Below are positions 34,778 through 44,894 of a stretch of DNA of 64,000 nt, in pieces; positions within the stretch are counted from its first letter, which is position 1; every line of letters starts with the position of its first letter. The stretch comes from Candidatus Geocrenenecus huangii (lineage in GTDB: Archaea; Thermoproteota; Nitrososphaeria_A; Caldarchaeales; Wolframiiraptoraceae). The stretch lies in contig JALNKM010000003.1 of the NCBI GenBank assembly GCA_023268155.1, forward strand, positions 1 through 64,000, in the 5' to 3' direction. The notes beneath the pieces are model-generated. The model worked only from the letters and a program-made list of their open reading frames with translations, was not told the DNA's origin and did not search any database. The translations under genes were made by a program, and so were the position numbers.

Positions 34778-34811
34778 GAGCCTCAATGTATTTTTCTATA
34801 CTGTGATGTAC

Positions 34812-36206
34812 ATGAGTAGAAAGGTACTCTTAACAGAAGATGAGATCCCGAAATACTGGTATAACATTTTACCGGACCTACCAAAACCACTACCCCCGCC
34901 AATAGATCCATCAACAAGAGAACCAATCGATCCAAGGAAACTTGAAGCAATCTTTCCTAGATCATTGATACAGCAAGAACTATCTCAGGAAAGATGGATA
35001 CCTATTCCGGATGAAGTGAGAGAAGCATATACTCTTTGGAGACCAACTCCTCTCTATAGAGCTGTCAGACTTGAAAGAGTGCTCAAGACTCCTGCAAGAA
35101 TATACTATAAGTATGAGGGAGTTAGCCCTCCTGGTTCACACAAACCGAATACAGCTGTGGCCCAGGCATACTATAATATGAAGGAGGGAGTACAGGTTTT
35201 AACGACGGAGACGGGTGCTGGACAATGGGGCTCAGCTCTAGCATTTGCAACAAATCTGTTTGGAATGAAAGCTCGAGTGTACATGGTTAAAATAAGTTAT
35301 GAGCAGAAACCATATAGAAGAATTATGATGGAGACTTGGGGGGCAGAAGTTATACCGAGTCCCAGCAATAGGACCAAGGCAGGATTATCCATACTTGAAA
35401 GAGACCCAAACAGTCCTGGAAGCTTAGGGATAGCTATTAGTGAAGCAATTGAAGATGCACTTACCCATGAAGGTGTAAAATACTCTCTAGGAAGCGTGTT
35501 GAATCACGTGCTTCTACATCAAACAGTTCAGGGTCTAGAGGCTAGGAAACAATTGGAAATGCTTGACGAGTATCCAGACATAGTAGCTGGATGCGTTGGA
35601 GGGGGCAGTAGCTTCTCAGGATTATTCTGGCCATTCTACTACGATGTTGTTTCTAAGAAAGCTCCGAAGAACGTAAGATTCGTGGCTACTGAGCCGACAG
35701 CATGCCCAACAATGACTAAGGGAATCTACACATACGATTTCGGAGATACCTCTAAACTGACACCTCTACTTCCAATGTACACTTTAGGCTCCGACTTCAT
35801 ACCCCCGCCCATCCATGCAGGAGGTTTAAGATATCATGGTGATGCCCCAACACTTTGCTTACTCCTGAAGGAAGGATTAATAGAGCCGAAAGCATACGAC
35901 CAGCTATCGGTATTCGAGGCAGCATCACTATTCGCTAAGACTGAAGGCATAATACCGGCTCCAGAACCTTCCCATACAATTAGGTACGTTATCGATGAAG
36001 CTTTAAGAGCAAAAGAAACAGGTGAAGAAAAAGTTATCCTATTCAATCTATGTGGACACGGATACTTTGACCTCAAAGCTTACCAAGAGTATTTCGAGGG
36101 AAATCTCAAACCATTCCATTACCCTGAGGAGAAAATAAAAGAGTCCATACAGAAGCTAATAAAAGAATACCCATGGATACAGCAGATACCTTACATTAAA
36201 AGTTAA
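34812..36206 (+). CDS. trpB2: Tryptophan synthase beta chain, TrpB2 type
   Basis: A 464-residue PLP enzyme with [16 protein letters not shown], the Schiff-base lysine in [34 protein letters not shown] for phosphate binding and [11 protein letters not shown] near the end. This is the TrpB2 subgroup, which makes tryptophan from indole and serine, often without TrpA. The frame extends to 34692 but the TATA box favours ATG 34806 or 34812. It is followed by serine-forming genes, and serine is its co-substrate. Confidence 0.93.
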   Translation: MSRKVLLTEDEIPKYWYNILPDLPKPLPPPIDPSTREPIDPRKLEAIFPRSLIQQELSQERWIPIPDEVREAYTLWRPTPLYRAVRLERVLKTPARIYYKYEGVSPPGSHKPNTAVAQAYYNMKEGVQVLTTETGAGQWGSALAFATNLFGMKARVYMVKISYEQKPYRRIMMETWGAEVIPSPSNRTKAGLSILERDPNSPGSLGIAISEAIEDALTHEGVKYSLGSVLNHVLLHQTVQGLEARKQLEMLDEYPDIVAGCVGGGSSFSGLFWPFYYDVVSKKAPKNVRFVATEPTACPTMTKGIYTYDFGDTSKLTPLLPMYTLGSDFIPPPIHAGGLRYHGDAPTLCLLLKEGLIEPKAYDQLSVFEAASLFAKTEGIIPAPEPSHTIRYVIDEALRAKETGEEKVILFNLCGHGYFDLKAYQEYFEGNLKPFHYPEEKIKESIQKLIKEYPWIQQIPYIKS

Positions 36207-36250
36207 GTAGTAGCTATAGTGAAAGATTATCAAGCAATAGGAGGTGCGTA

Positions 36251-37198
36251 ATATTTCAGGTAAGGATTCTTATAACAGACCCGATCCACGAAGACTCCCT
36301 ATCGCTTTTATCTACCTATAAACATATCTCTTTCGACTATCTACCCGAAATATCGAGAGAACATCTCCTAAATATAATTGAGAACTATGATGGACTTATT
36401 GTTAGAGACAGAACTAAAGTAACGGAAGATTTATTGAGGAAAGCTACAAGACTAAAAGTAGTAGTCAGAGCAGGAAGCGGAGTAGATAACATCGACTTAA
36501 ATACAGCATGCTCTCTAGGGATTAAGGTATTATGCGTACCATCTGAGATTGCTGATTCAGTAGCGGAATTGACGTTAGGCTTAATGATCATGTTGTCTAG
36601 GAAGCTATTCAAGGCCATCGAATCTCTAAAGAAGGGCGAATGGATCAAAAATCAGCTAATGGGTCAAGAACTAAAAAATAAGAAAGTTGGAATAATAGGT
36701 GTAGGAAATATAGGTCGAAGAGTTGCTAAGCTTACATATTCTTTTGGGATGAAGCCGCTATTGAACGACGTAGTAAAACTTGATGAAGACTTCGTAAGAG
36801 AGGTCAACGCCGAAGTAGTTGCGCTTGACGATCTACTGAGAGAATCCGACTACGTTACTCTACACGTTCCCCTAACGAAGAATACTGAAAAAATGATAAG
36901 TGAAAGAGAGTTAAAGCTGATGAAGAAGACAGCCTTCCTGATAAATACCGCTCGTGGAAAATTAATCAACTATAATGCACTCTACAGAGCCTTAACAGAG
37001 GGTTGGATAGCGGCAGCAGCACTAGACGTCTATGAAGCCGAGCCTCCTACGGACTTGAAACTACTCAGATTAGAGAACGTCATCTGCACACCCCACATCG
37101 GTGCGCAAACAATCGAAGCGAGAAGAAGAGCCTCTCTAAGAGCCGTGCAACTTGTAGTAGAGCATCTGCAGACAATAACATGCCAGGATCTAAAGTAA
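36251..37198 (+). CDS. serA: D-3-phosphoglycerate dehydrogenase-like 2-hydroxyacid dehydrogenase
   Basis: The core has GSGVDNIDL, the NAD motif GIIGVGNIGRRVA, INTARG with the catalytic arginine, EAEPP and CTPHIGAQT with the catalytic His: the D-isomer 2-hydroxyacid dehydrogenase family, most like SerA without its regulatory domain. The first ordinary start, TTG 36434, would delete about 60 residues of clear substrate-domain sequence (VRILITDPIHED through GLIVRDRTKVT). In that full frame no ATG, GTG or TTG exists. ATA 36251 lies 6 nt after GGAGG 36240-36244 and is my proposed start. The next gene is a class V aminotransferase. Confidence 0.85.
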   Translation: MFQVRILITDPIHEDSLSLLSTYKHISFDYLPEISREHLLNIIENYDGLIVRDRTKVTEDLLRKATRLKVVVRAGSGVDNIDLNTACSLGIKVLCVPSEIADSVAELTLGLMIMLSRKLFKAIESLKKGEWIKNQLMGQELKNKKVGIIGVGNIGRRVAKLTYSFGMKPLLNDVVKLDEDFVREVNAEVVALDDLLRESDYVTLHVPLTKNTEKMISERELKLMKKTAFLINTARGKLINYNALYRALTEGWIAAAALDVYEAEPPTDLKLLRLENVICTPHIGAQTIEARRRASLRAVQLVVEHLQTITCQDLK

Positions 37199-37210
37199 TG
37201 GTGAGTAGAC

Positions 37211-38323
37211 ATGCTAATGACTCCAGGCCCCGTCGATCTACATCCTAGAGTAAGGAAGGCGATGTCAAGGCAGGTCGTCAGCCATCGATCCTCTGAATTC
37301 CACAGTCTAGTAAAATCGATTACAGAGAACACTAGAAAGATATTCCAGACAGAGGGTGACGTGTTTATGTTAACATCTTCCGGAACTCTGGCCGTAGAAT
37401 GCGCCCTAGCAAACATAATCGAACCTGGAGATAAGGTACTCATACCAGTCTACGGCGTATTCGGGAAGAGGATGTCAGAATCAGCTGAGCAGTATGGAGG
37501 GAGAGTTGTAGAAATAAACTTAGAGTGGAATAGAGGATTAACTCCGGAAGTACTGGAAGAATATCTTACTGAAAACAATGATGTAAAAATCGTATCGCTC
37601 GTACATAATGAAACATCAACTGGAACTATGGTTAAAGAATTCTGGAAGATTTCGGAGATCGTGAAAGACCATGGCAAGCTCTTCATAGTTGACGCTGTAT
37701 CATCTCTTGGTGGAGTACCTATACAAGTAGATAAGCTCGGAATAGATATCTGTGTAACAGCCGCCCAGAAATGTTTAGCAGGTCCACCTGGAATATCATT
37801 AGTATCTGTGAGCGGAGATGCTTGGAAGAAGATATCGTCGAAATCCTCGAAGACCCCTTCTTACATTGACTTAAAGAAGCATCGTCAATTTATGGAGAAG
37901 CTTGAGACTCCTTTCACTCCAGCTGTAAATCTAATGTATGGCCTCGATGAGGCGTTGAAGATCATAGTAGATAAAGGGATAGAGAATTGGTGGCGGAAAC
38001 ATTATGAATGTTCACGACTCCTATACAATAGTCTGGAATCTCTAGGACTCACAATATACCCGCTGGAAGAATGTAGGTCTATAACAGTAGCTTCAGCTCT
38101 TCCTCCAAACAACATAAAGCCAAAAGACATAGTAGAAGGAATGGAGAAGAATGGGATAACTATCGCTGAAGGAATGGATAAGCTCAAGGATAAGATAATA
38201 AGGGTAGCATGCATGGGGAACGTGAATAGGAGAAAGATAGAATACTTCAGAGATACATTGAAGAAAGTCATGGAGAATATTGAAAGACATAAAGATTCTA
38301 CTCGAAAAGAGCAAAAACTCTAG
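37211..38323 (+). CDS. Class V aminotransferase (serine/alanine-glyoxylate type)
   Basis: The 370-residue PLP enzyme begins MLMTPGPVDLHPRVR, has SSGTLAVECAL, the PLP-aspartate region FIVDAVSSLGGV and the lysine in VTAAQKCLAGPPG. This group includes serine-pyruvate, alanine-glyoxylate and archaeal phosphoserine-pathway transaminases. Placed 12 nt after the SerA-like gene, it probably takes part in serine or glycine formation, supplying serine to TrpB2. Exact substrate pair unknown. Confidence 0.88.
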   Translation: MLMTPGPVDLHPRVRKAMSRQVVSHRSSEFHSLVKSITENTRKIFQTEGDVFMLTSSGTLAVECALANIIEPGDKVLIPVYGVFGKRMSESAEQYGGRVVEINLEWNRGLTPEVLEEYLTENNDVKIVSLVHNETSTGTMVKEFWKISEIVKDHGKLFIVDAVSSLGGVPIQVDKLGIDICVTAAQKCLAGPPGISLVSVSGDAWKKISSKSSKTPSYIDLKKHRQFMEKLETPFTPAVNLMYGLDEALKIIVDKGIENWWRKHYECSRLLYNSLESLGLTIYPLEECRSITVASALPPNNIKPKDIVEGMEKNGITIAEGMDKLKDKIIRVACMGNVNRRKIEYFRDTLKKVMENIERHKDSTRKEQKL

Positions 38324-38636
38324 CTTCACGATTAGTCATAGAAAACGGAGACACGAAATATAAACTCATCAACATTCCAGTATCTGCTTAATCTTATTTT
38401 TTAAGGGTTATAAAACTAATTGAAATTTCCAGAAGTCTCTGTCCTACAATAAACCCAACTATATTCAGGAGCCAAAGAATTCTGTAACCACCTGTCCGCG
38501 GTCTCTAGGCATTAGATTAGTCGATCACAGCTCTGAATCATGGATCAACAGATGTAATCAAGCTTAACTCAATTCTTAGAGACATCTATATATCTGGAAA
38601 AAGGTTTTTAGAAACTCTCTCAAGAAGAAATTGAGT
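38324..38636. other. Intergenic region with probable terminator
   Basis: No gene was found on either strand. A T-rich stretch TTATTTTTTAAG at 38394-38405 could terminate the trpB2 unit. CATCTATATATC at about 38583-38594 is a TATA candidate for the MFS gene, with a predicted start near 38615. Confidence 0.5.
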
Positions 38637-39797
38637 ATGCCTTCGAGGAAGATATTGCTCTTAATGGGATTCCTAACGTACGTGTTCTATGCACTTTTAG
38701 CTACTGAGATGGGGCCAGCTCTCCCGGAGATAAGTTCTGAGTTGAGGTTGAGTCAAGGTGTAGCAGGCGTTATTGCAAGTCTGCAATCCTTGGCGGGGAT
38801 ACTAGCGGTCCTCGGAGGATTCTTATCTGATATTTTTGGAAGGACAAGACTCATAGCTATCTCATTAGGAGTAATAGGTTTAGGTGCATTCTTTTTGTCA
38901 TCTTCCCTAACAGCGTCGATGGTTGGATTATCGTTCTTTGTCATGGGGACAGGTTTCGCTTTCTTTGAAGCGGCTGTAAATGCATTCATCTCAAACATAT
39001 TCTCTGATAAGAGGGGGATGTCCATAAATATGCTTCATATAGGATGGAGCGTTGGGTCGACTTTAGGCCCTATGCTTGCGGCAACTGCGATTCTAGCCTA
39101 TCATAGTTGGAGATTAGGATACCTCTCTATAGTCCCCGTCATGTTGACATTTTCTATTTTCTTCGGAGTCCTTATCCCGGAAGCCCCTAACATTAAAATG
39201 GATAAAGAGAAGGTAGAAGCAGAACCCGAACTCTCAAAGATGCATCTCCTGATAAGTATGTTACCTATTTTTCTCCAATCTTTCTTACTGATGTCATGCA
39301 AGCTTGGAATGAATACTTGGCTACCTTATATTCTTCAAGACCAAGGAGTATCCCTGATAGAATCTAGTCTAACTATAAGCCTATTCTGGATGCTAGTCGG
39401 CGTCGGGAGGTTAGTCTGGGCGCCTTTTGTAGATAGATTAGGATGCATAAAGACGGTAACATTCACCAGTTTAGGGTCTCTAGCCCTTCTAATTCCCGCC
39501 ACCCTGCCGATCCCGATATACTACAGGATGATATTGTATTCTAGTACAGGATTCTTAATGGGGCCAATATACCCAACATTGATAGCATCTGCAACTGCAC
39601 GTTATCCTAAGATTAGCGGAACTCTCGTTGGAGCTATCTATGCATTTGGAACTCTTGGAACAGTCTTCTCAACTATCATAATAGGGCTTACAATAGAATT
39701 CATGGGATCATCTATGGCTCAAGTAATTTTCCCAATCACCATAAGTCTAATCGCATTTATCCTTTATCTCTCTCCCAGATATTCAAGAAAGCAATGA
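38637..39797 (+). CDS. Major facilitator superfamily transporter
   Basis: About twelve transmembrane segments in 386 residues. The MFS signature between TM2 and TM3 is GGFLSDIFGRTR, and a related loop APFVDRLGCIK lies between TM8 and TM9. The central loop is charged (KMDKEKVEAEPELSK). ATG 38637 is preferred to TTG 38631. Substrate cannot be told; the gene stands alone between the serine genes and tRNA-Pro. Confidence 0.88.
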   Translation: MPSRKILLLMGFLTYVFYALLATEMGPALPEISSELRLSQGVAGVIASLQSLAGILAVLGGFLSDIFGRTRLIAISLGVIGLGAFFLSSSLTASMVGLSFFVMGTGFAFFEAAVNAFISNIFSDKRGMSINMLHIGWSVGSTLGPMLAATAILAYHSWRLGYLSIVPVMLTFSIFFGVLIPEAPNIKMDKEKVEAEPELSKMHLLISMLPIFLQSFLLMSCKLGMNTWLPYILQDQGVSLIESSLTISLFWMLVGVGRLVWAPFVDRLGCIKTVTFTSLGSLALLIPATLPIPIYYRMILYSSTGFLMGPIYPTLIASATARYPKISGTLVGAIYAFGTLGTVFSTIIIGLTIEFMGSSMAQVIFPITISLIAFILYLSPRYSRKQ

Positions 39798-39872
39798 GAG
39801 CGGAATATCTACGAAAACTCCAAGCTAAACGAAAAAAGTAATTAGAACCCTATATGATAGGATGAGATAGGT

Positions 39873-39965
39873 GGGGCCGTGGTCTAGCATGGCTATGACT
39901 CCAGCCTGGGGAACTCCAAACGTACAGTACGCTGGAAATCCTGGGTTCAAATCCCAGCGGCCCCA
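39873..39965 (+). tRNA. tRNA-Pro (GGG) with an 18-nt intron
   Basis: Acceptor arms GGGGCCG (39873-39879) and CGGCCCC (39958-39964) pair, with discriminator A 39965. D stem GTC/GAC, T arm CTGGG-TTCAAAT-CCCAG. The anticodon stem CCAGC (39901-39905) pairs with GCTGG (39931-39935), and loop CTGGGG gives anticodon GGG at 39908-39910, proline. The extra 39912-39929 is an intron at the canonical 37/38 position, assuming C39930 is base 38. Splicing endonuclease and RtcB (gene at 47461-48918) would process it. CCA is not encoded. Confidence 0.93.
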
Positions 39966-40244
39966 CCTCCCCCAGAACAGACAGACCCCCTACTGTATTC
40001 ACATCTTCAAAAATATTTAGAAAGGTTTTCATTTCATAGAATTTAGAATATTGACATATATTTGGAACAAAGTAGAATTAATCGATGAAGGATTGATGAC
40101 GCTACCTAGCTTATGATAAATGGTACCTTCATCACAATCCTAATATTAGATAAGACCTAGAATAACTTTGACCATATTCTTAGCCCACGGGAAGAGGGTC
40201 AAACTATGATGAAACCAACATGATCCTGATAAAATGAGAAGTCG
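39966..40244. other. Gap between the two tRNA genes
   Basis: No gene recognised. An imperfect C/D-like half motif (ATGATGA at 40206-40212, CTGA at 40226-40229) abuts the tRNA-Ile gene but lacks a second D box. A short minus-strand ORF overlapping tRNA-Pro antisense is not credible. Confidence 0.4.
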
Positions 40245-40319
40245 TGGGCCCGGAGGGATTCGAACCCTCGACCTTCCGGTTATCAGCCGGACGCTCCAGC
40301 CAGGCTGAGCTACGGGCCC
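40245..40319 (-). tRNA. tRNA-Ile (GAU)
   Basis: On the minus strand: acceptor GGGCCCG with CGGGCCC, D arm GCTC/GAGC, anticodon stem TCCGG/CCGGA with loop CTGATAA giving anticodon GAT, T arm GAGGG-TTCGAAT-CCCTC, discriminator A. No intron and no encoded CCA. Confidence 0.95.
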
Positions 40320-40592
40320 GCATCCCTTATATTATTAATCCATTCTTGGTTGTTGAAAAACAATAATTTAACTCTTTATCTAATTGTGATTGAAGAATAC
40401 TTCATATTGTTAGGCTGGATGTATGATTTCTGAAAACTTTCTTGAAGAGTCTTTGAAAAGTTATCCATATTCTTGTCTGCCTGCATTTTGAGATTAATGT
40501 GGATATGTATTTCACATATTTTCTAGAGGATAATTAGGCTCAAGATAAGTCTTGAATGTACTGAAGTCTATGGATGGCTGAGATATTAATGG

Positions 40593-42098
40593 TCACTTGG
40601 ATTCTTTCTGCTCTACCTCATTGATTAAGTAGTCTACGATTAGTCTTACCCCTACTCCTGTCGCTCCTTTAGGTATGTAGCTTTTAGATTCAGATGTTTC
40701 TTGTGTGTATGCTGTTCCAGCTATGTCTAAATGTACCCACACTGTTTCTCCAACAAACTCTGAAAGGAATGCTGCGGCCGTTATGGCACCTGCAGGTCTC
40801 CCTCCAACATTCTTCAAATCTGCCACATCACTTCTCAATTGTTCTTTATATTGTTTCCAGAGTGGAAGCTGCCAAACTCTCTCACCCGTTCTCTCACCAG
40901 ACCTCTTAATCTTCTCAGCTATTTCTTGATTGTTCGTGAATAATCCAGATGCATGTGTTCCTAAAGCTATTATGCAGGCTCCGGTCAGCGTTGCCAAGTC
41001 TATTAATGCTTTTGGATTCTTCTCAACAGCATAGGATAATGCATCGGCCAAGATAAGTCTGCCCTCCGCATCCGTACTTATAATCTCAGCCGATTTACCA
41101 TTTCTAAATCTTATAATGTCTCCAGGTCTATAAGCTGTACCGCTCGGTAAGTTTTCTACGCATGGTATTAAACCGATAACCCTGATTGGAAGTCTTAATG
41201 ACGCTAGGGCTTCAAGGACTCCTACGACCGCTGCGCCTCCTGCTTTATCGTACTTCATCTCCTCCATCTTCTCTGAAGGCTTGATGGATATTCCTCCACT
41301 ATCGAATGTTACGGCCTTGCCGACAATGATGTAGGGGCGATCGTTCCTCCCACCCGTCCCATCGTATTCAAGTTCTATCAGTACAGGTTTATGAATGCTG
41401 CCGCCTCCCACCGCGAGTATACCCCCCATGGACATATCCTCTATCTCCTTAACCTGATATACTCTCACCTTGAATCCGGCTCTTCTCCCGATTTCGTAAA
41501 CTATTTTCGCAAATTTTTCAGGGTAACAATCTATACTGGGCATATTCGTTAAATCTCTCGCAGTATAGACTCCTCTACATATCTTTCCAGCAACCTCGAC
41601 CGATTTCTTAACCTTGCTTAAACTTGATTCATCATTAACCAATAATGTTACGTGCTTTAGTTTCTGTTCTTTCTTCTCTGACCTGTATCTGTCAAATCTA
41701 TACATGGATAACTCTATTCCTTCTATAATCGATTCGGTTGTACTTTCCAAGTCGAAGACATCTGAAACTATCGGTGCGAAAGCCGTCTCAGACATCGACT
41801 CATCAATTCTTAATGCTGCTCTACCGTATGCTCTCCTAAAAGAGTCGAGTTCTAATTCATCTCTCTTACCCAGACCTGTCAAGACTATCCTCTCAGGTCC
41901 TCCTGGAACTATAGTCGGGATAATGTAGACTTCTTCAAGCCTACCTTTGAAATCTCTTCCCGCTACTTTGCTGATTAGATCTTTAACGTTATCTGGGAGC
42001 TCTACAGCAGGCCTAGGCACATCCTCTTCATACATAGGTATAATGTGTACTCCTTCCTCTATCCCTATCTTTCCAACTTTAACATCGAACTTTATCAT
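40593..42098 (-). CDS. pepA: Leucyl aminopeptidase (M17)
   Basis: The 501-residue protein has an N-terminal macro-like domain and an M17 catalytic domain with VGKAVTFDSGGISIKPSEKM, MKYDKAGGAAVVG and the family signature STDAEGRLILADAL; these supply the Lys, Asp and Glu ligands of the two metal ions. It releases N-terminal residues from peptides in the cytoplasm, likely downstream of the proteasome. Monocistronic; the 273-nt gap between it and tRNA-Ile holds nothing I recognise. Confidence 0.96.
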   Translation of the reverse strand: MIKFDVKVGKIGIEEGVHIIPMYEEDVPRPAVELPDNVKDLISKVAGRDFKGRLEEVYIIPTIVPGGPERIVLTGLGKRDELELDSFRRAYGRAALRIDESMSETAFAPIVSDVFDLESTTESIIEGIELSMYRFDRYRSEKKEQKLKHVTLLVNDESSLSKVKKSVEVAGKICRGVYTARDLTNMPSIDCYPEKFAKIVYEIGRRAGFKVRVYQVKEIEDMSMGGILAVGGGSIHKPVLIELEYDGTGGRNDRPYIIVGKAVTFDSGGISIKPSEKMEEMKYDKAGGAAVVGVLEALASLRLPIRVIGLIPCVENLPSGTAYRPGDIIRFRNGKSAEIISTDAEGRLILADALSYAVEKNPKALIDLATLTGACIIALGTHASGLFTNNQEIAEKIKRSGERTGERVWQLPLWKQYKEQLRSDVADLKNVGGRPAGAITAAAFLSEFVGETVWVHLDIAGTAYTQETSESKSYIPKGATGVGVRLIVDYLINEVEQKESK

Positions 42099-42138
42099 AT
42101 ACTAATCGTTTCTGCTCGTTAAAATAAATTTTGATTTC

Positions 42139-42930
42139 CTACATGGTCATTATTAGGAGTATTATCGATAAACCGAAGGCAACCGCCCACCTAGGTAGAC
42201 TCCATTTAATAATTTTTAATCCATCAAGTGGCCCAAATGGAAGTAGATTAAAAAAGGCTATGAATGCGTTGAATTTTGCAAGTATTAAGAAGATCGTCGA
42301 AAACTGAAGCGAGAAAAAGATAGACCTAGAGATTAAATATGAGATATATAGTATGACTGATAGTATCAAGTTTGTTGCTGGTCCCCAGAATGATGTAGAT
42401 CCTACTACTCTGATGGTCGTCGGGGTTGCGAGGACTACGGCTCCGGGAGCTATGAATTTTATGGGGAGCATGGGGATAGCGGATATGAGTGTTATGAGAG
42501 AACCTATGGGGTCTAATCTGAAATACGCTACTACTCTATTCCTACTAGCTACTAGCCTATGAGCTAGCTCGTGCAATAGGTAAGATAACGCAAAACCTGC
42601 AATATAGACTAAGAGCAGTATGGGATTCATGAAGAGGAAACTCTCGTATCCGATGAGAGATAGACCAACTAGGGAAACGAGTATGACGCTCAAGACTATG
42701 TGCGCCAATTCTCTAAGCATACTTTTCCTAGAAATTGTTTTTAATCTTTCTTCTTCTGCTTTTATCTTTATCTTCACTTCTTTCATCTCTTTTTCATAGG
42801 GGCTTGCTGCGGCGAATATGCCTGGACAGCTATGTTTCTCAGGCAATCGATGTTCTGCGCAGAAATATTCTCCACAATATTTACACTTGAACGGTAGAAG
42901 CTCATCTCTGCCACAGACTGAACACTTCAT
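42139..42930 (-). CDS. Site-2 protease-like M50 membrane peptidase with N-terminal AN1 zinc finger
   Basis: Residues 1-40 form an AN1-type zinc finger (CSVCGRDELLPFKCKYCGEY, then FCAEHRLPEKHSCPG). After a charged linker, several transmembrane segments carry HELAHRLVA, the zinc-binding His-Glu-x2-His, and NLLPFGPLDGLKI with the third ligand Asp. The protein should be an intramembrane protease; the cytosolic AN1 finger may recruit a ubiquitin-like or protein substrate. The combination is known from other archaea, though its substrate is not. Confidence 0.9.
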   Translation of the reverse strand: MKCSVCGRDELLPFKCKYCGEYFCAEHRLPEKHSCPGIFAAASPYEKEMKEVKIKIKAEEERLKTISRKSMLRELAHIVLSVILVSLVGLSLIGYESFLFMNPILLLVYIAGFALSYLLHELAHRLVASRNRVVAYFRLDPIGSLITLISAIPMLPIKFIAPGAVVLATPTTIRVVGSTSFWGPATNLILSVILYISYLISRSIFFSLQFSTIFLILAKFNAFIAFFNLLPFGPLDGLKIIKWSLPRWAVAFGLSIILLIMTM

Positions 42931-43172
42931 TATCTTTCCTCCGAATCACTAATCCATACATCTTAAACATTGTTTTATTAATTGGCGTTCATAATATATA
43001 AACATCACATATAAAGATATGAACCATCTTATTATCCTTAGAGATCCAACCTAAACATCACTTGAAGATACTTGCTAGATCAATGATCATAATGGCCACA
43101 GAGGCTCCAGTATTCCTAGAACTACGATATAGATATAGACTTCTTATTATATAGTAAGAATGGAAGAAGAGA

Positions 43173-44894
43173 ATGAAAGTAATCGTAGCTGAGAAGCCAT
43201 CGGTTGCTAGAGCGATACAGAACATGTTACGGAAGAATAATGTAAAGACAGGTGTGATTGTTATTGGATTAAAAGGACATGTACTAGATTCCGACCTGAA
43301 GAATGGGTACGAGTGGGGGAGGGTCGACCCTTACCAGATATTCTACCTGAGAGAGTTCCAGGCTAAAATTAGAGATAAGCGATCCTACGACGAGTTAGCT
43401 AGGATTTTCAGGAACAACTTCATGGAGGAGCTTGTAATTGCTACTGACAATGACCCGGAGGGCGAGCTAATCGGGTGGGAGATAGTAGAAATATTCAAGA
43501 AATTCAATGGCTTCGGAAGAATATCTAGAATGAGGTTCAACACAATCTCAGAAGAAGAATTATGGAGTGCCTGGCAGAATAGAGAAGAAGGGTTAAACCA
43601 TAGATGGGTTTGGAGAGCAACATTTAGGAGAGACTTCGACCTGGTAACGGGAGCAGCATTCACTAGGTTGCTTACATCCTCAGCACGTAAGAAAGGGTTC
43701 AGAGGATTGATCTCGTGGGGAAGCTGCCAGATACCGACCCTCAACTATATAGTTGAGAGAGAAGAAAAAATCAAGAACTTCATACCTATACCTTACTGGG
43801 TGTTGGTAGGTAGGTTCAAGACAAATAAAGGAGAAGTATTCGAGGCTAGAAGTAACAAGATGGAAGATAAAAAGAGTGCCCAGGAAATGCACAGCAAATT
43901 AAAAGATATTAAGCAAGCTTTGATAGAAAAGTATGTTGAAGAGTGTGATGTTATTAAGCGGCCGAAGCCTTTAAGAACCGATGAGATGCTTAGAGACCTT
44001 CATAGAATAACAGGAGTGTCAGCCTCCGATATTCTTAGAGTTGCTGAAGAACTATATTCAAACGGCTACATAAGCTATCCCAGAACAGATACAAACCAGT
44101 GGTCAAAGAATATCGATTTTAATAAGATCAAGTCAACCATCATGAAGGGTCTCGCAGTAGAAGAAGCACTCTTAATGGAGCCAAGACCTCTAAATGGCTC
44201 TAAGAATGATGGAGCTCATCCCCCAATTTATCCAATAAGACCCTATCCTAGAGATGGAACATTGAAATGGAAAGTTTGGGAATACATTGCTAGGAGGTTC
44301 CTAGCTAACGTATTCTCGAACGATGTAAAAGTCTTAAGACAGAAAGCATCAATCAAGGTCGGTGAAATAAGATTGAATGCTAGTGGGTCTATAATCGAGG
44401 AGCCTGGATTCATTCAAGTATATCCGTACTTTAAACCTGATGCTAGAAGTATTCCCAAGCTATCAATCAATGAAAAAGTAGGAATCATAGAGTTAAGATT
44501 GGTTGAAGAATCAACTAAGCCTCCAGGGAGACTTAGTGAATCAGAACTTCTAAGGCTTATGGAGAAAGACGGTATCGGAACTGATGCTACGCGTGCAGAA
44601 TATCCTAAGATAATAATTGAGAGGGGCTATGCATTTAAAGACCAGAAAGTTATTAAGCCGACTGAGCTCGGCATGAACTTGATACGTTCTCTTAGAGAAG
44701 TCGACTTAAAGCTTGTTTCCCCTCAAACTAGAAGAATAGTTGAAGAATACATGGATAAGATAACTAGAGGTGAGAAGAAGTATGAGGAAGCTCTTGATGA
44801 AACACTTAAACTTTATTCCACACTGTATAAACAATTAGAAGCAGGGATAGACAGCATATCGTCTAGGCTGGCGGGTTCGATCAAGAATGCATGA
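43173..44894 (+). CDS. topA: DNA topoisomerase IA
   Basis: The 573-residue enzyme has the TOPRIM motifs VIVAEKPSVARAIQ and ATDNDPEGELIG, and the active-site tyrosine in NGYISYPRTDTNQW; GIGTDATRAEYPKII follows. It relaxes negative supercoils or decatenates DNA through a 5' phosphotyrosine. The usual C-terminal zinc fingers are absent, so it is a compact topo III-like form. The end overlaps the phosphoribosyltransferase gene by 8 nt. Confidence 0.95.
   Translation: MKVIVAEKPSVARAIQNMLRKNNVKTGVIVIGLKGHVLDSDLKNGYEWGRVDPYQIFYLREFQAKIRDKRSYDELARIFRNNFMEELVIATDNDPEGELIGWEIVEIFKKFNGFGRISRMRFNTISEEELWSAWQNREEGLNHRWVWRATFRRDFDLVTGAAFTRLLTSSARKKGFRGLISWGSCQIPTLNYIVEREEKIKNFIPIPYWVLVGRFKTNKGEVFEARSNKMEDKKSAQEMHSKLKDIKQALIEKYVEECDVIKRPKPLRTDEMLRDLHRITGVSASDILRVAEELYSNGYISYPRTDTNQWSKNIDFNKIKSTIMKGLAVEEALLMEPRPLNGSKNDGAHPPIYPIRPYPRDGTLKWKVWEYIARRFLANVFSNDVKVLRQKASIKVGEIRLNASGSIIEEPGFIQVYPYFKPDARSIPKLSINEKVGIIELRLVEESTKPPGRLSESELLRLMEKDGIGTDATRAEYPKIIIERGYAFKDQKVIKPTELGMNLIRSLREVDLKLVSPQTRRIVEEYMDKITRGEKKYEEALDETLKLYSTLYKQLEAGIDSISSRLAGSIKNA

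Noticed and set aside
34692-34811. Longer TrpB2 N terminus
   Set aside because: A strong TATA box at 34767-34777 lies inside this stretch, so it is promoter rather than coding.
39850-40032. Minus-strand ORF overlapping tRNA-Pro
   Set aside because: It is antisense to a complete tRNA gene and has no promoter or family features.
40200-40244. Second C/D-box sRNA next to tRNA-Ile
   Set aside because: ATGATGA, a 13-nt guide and CTGA are present, but the C' box is degenerate, no D box follows and the rest would run antisense into the tRNA gene.
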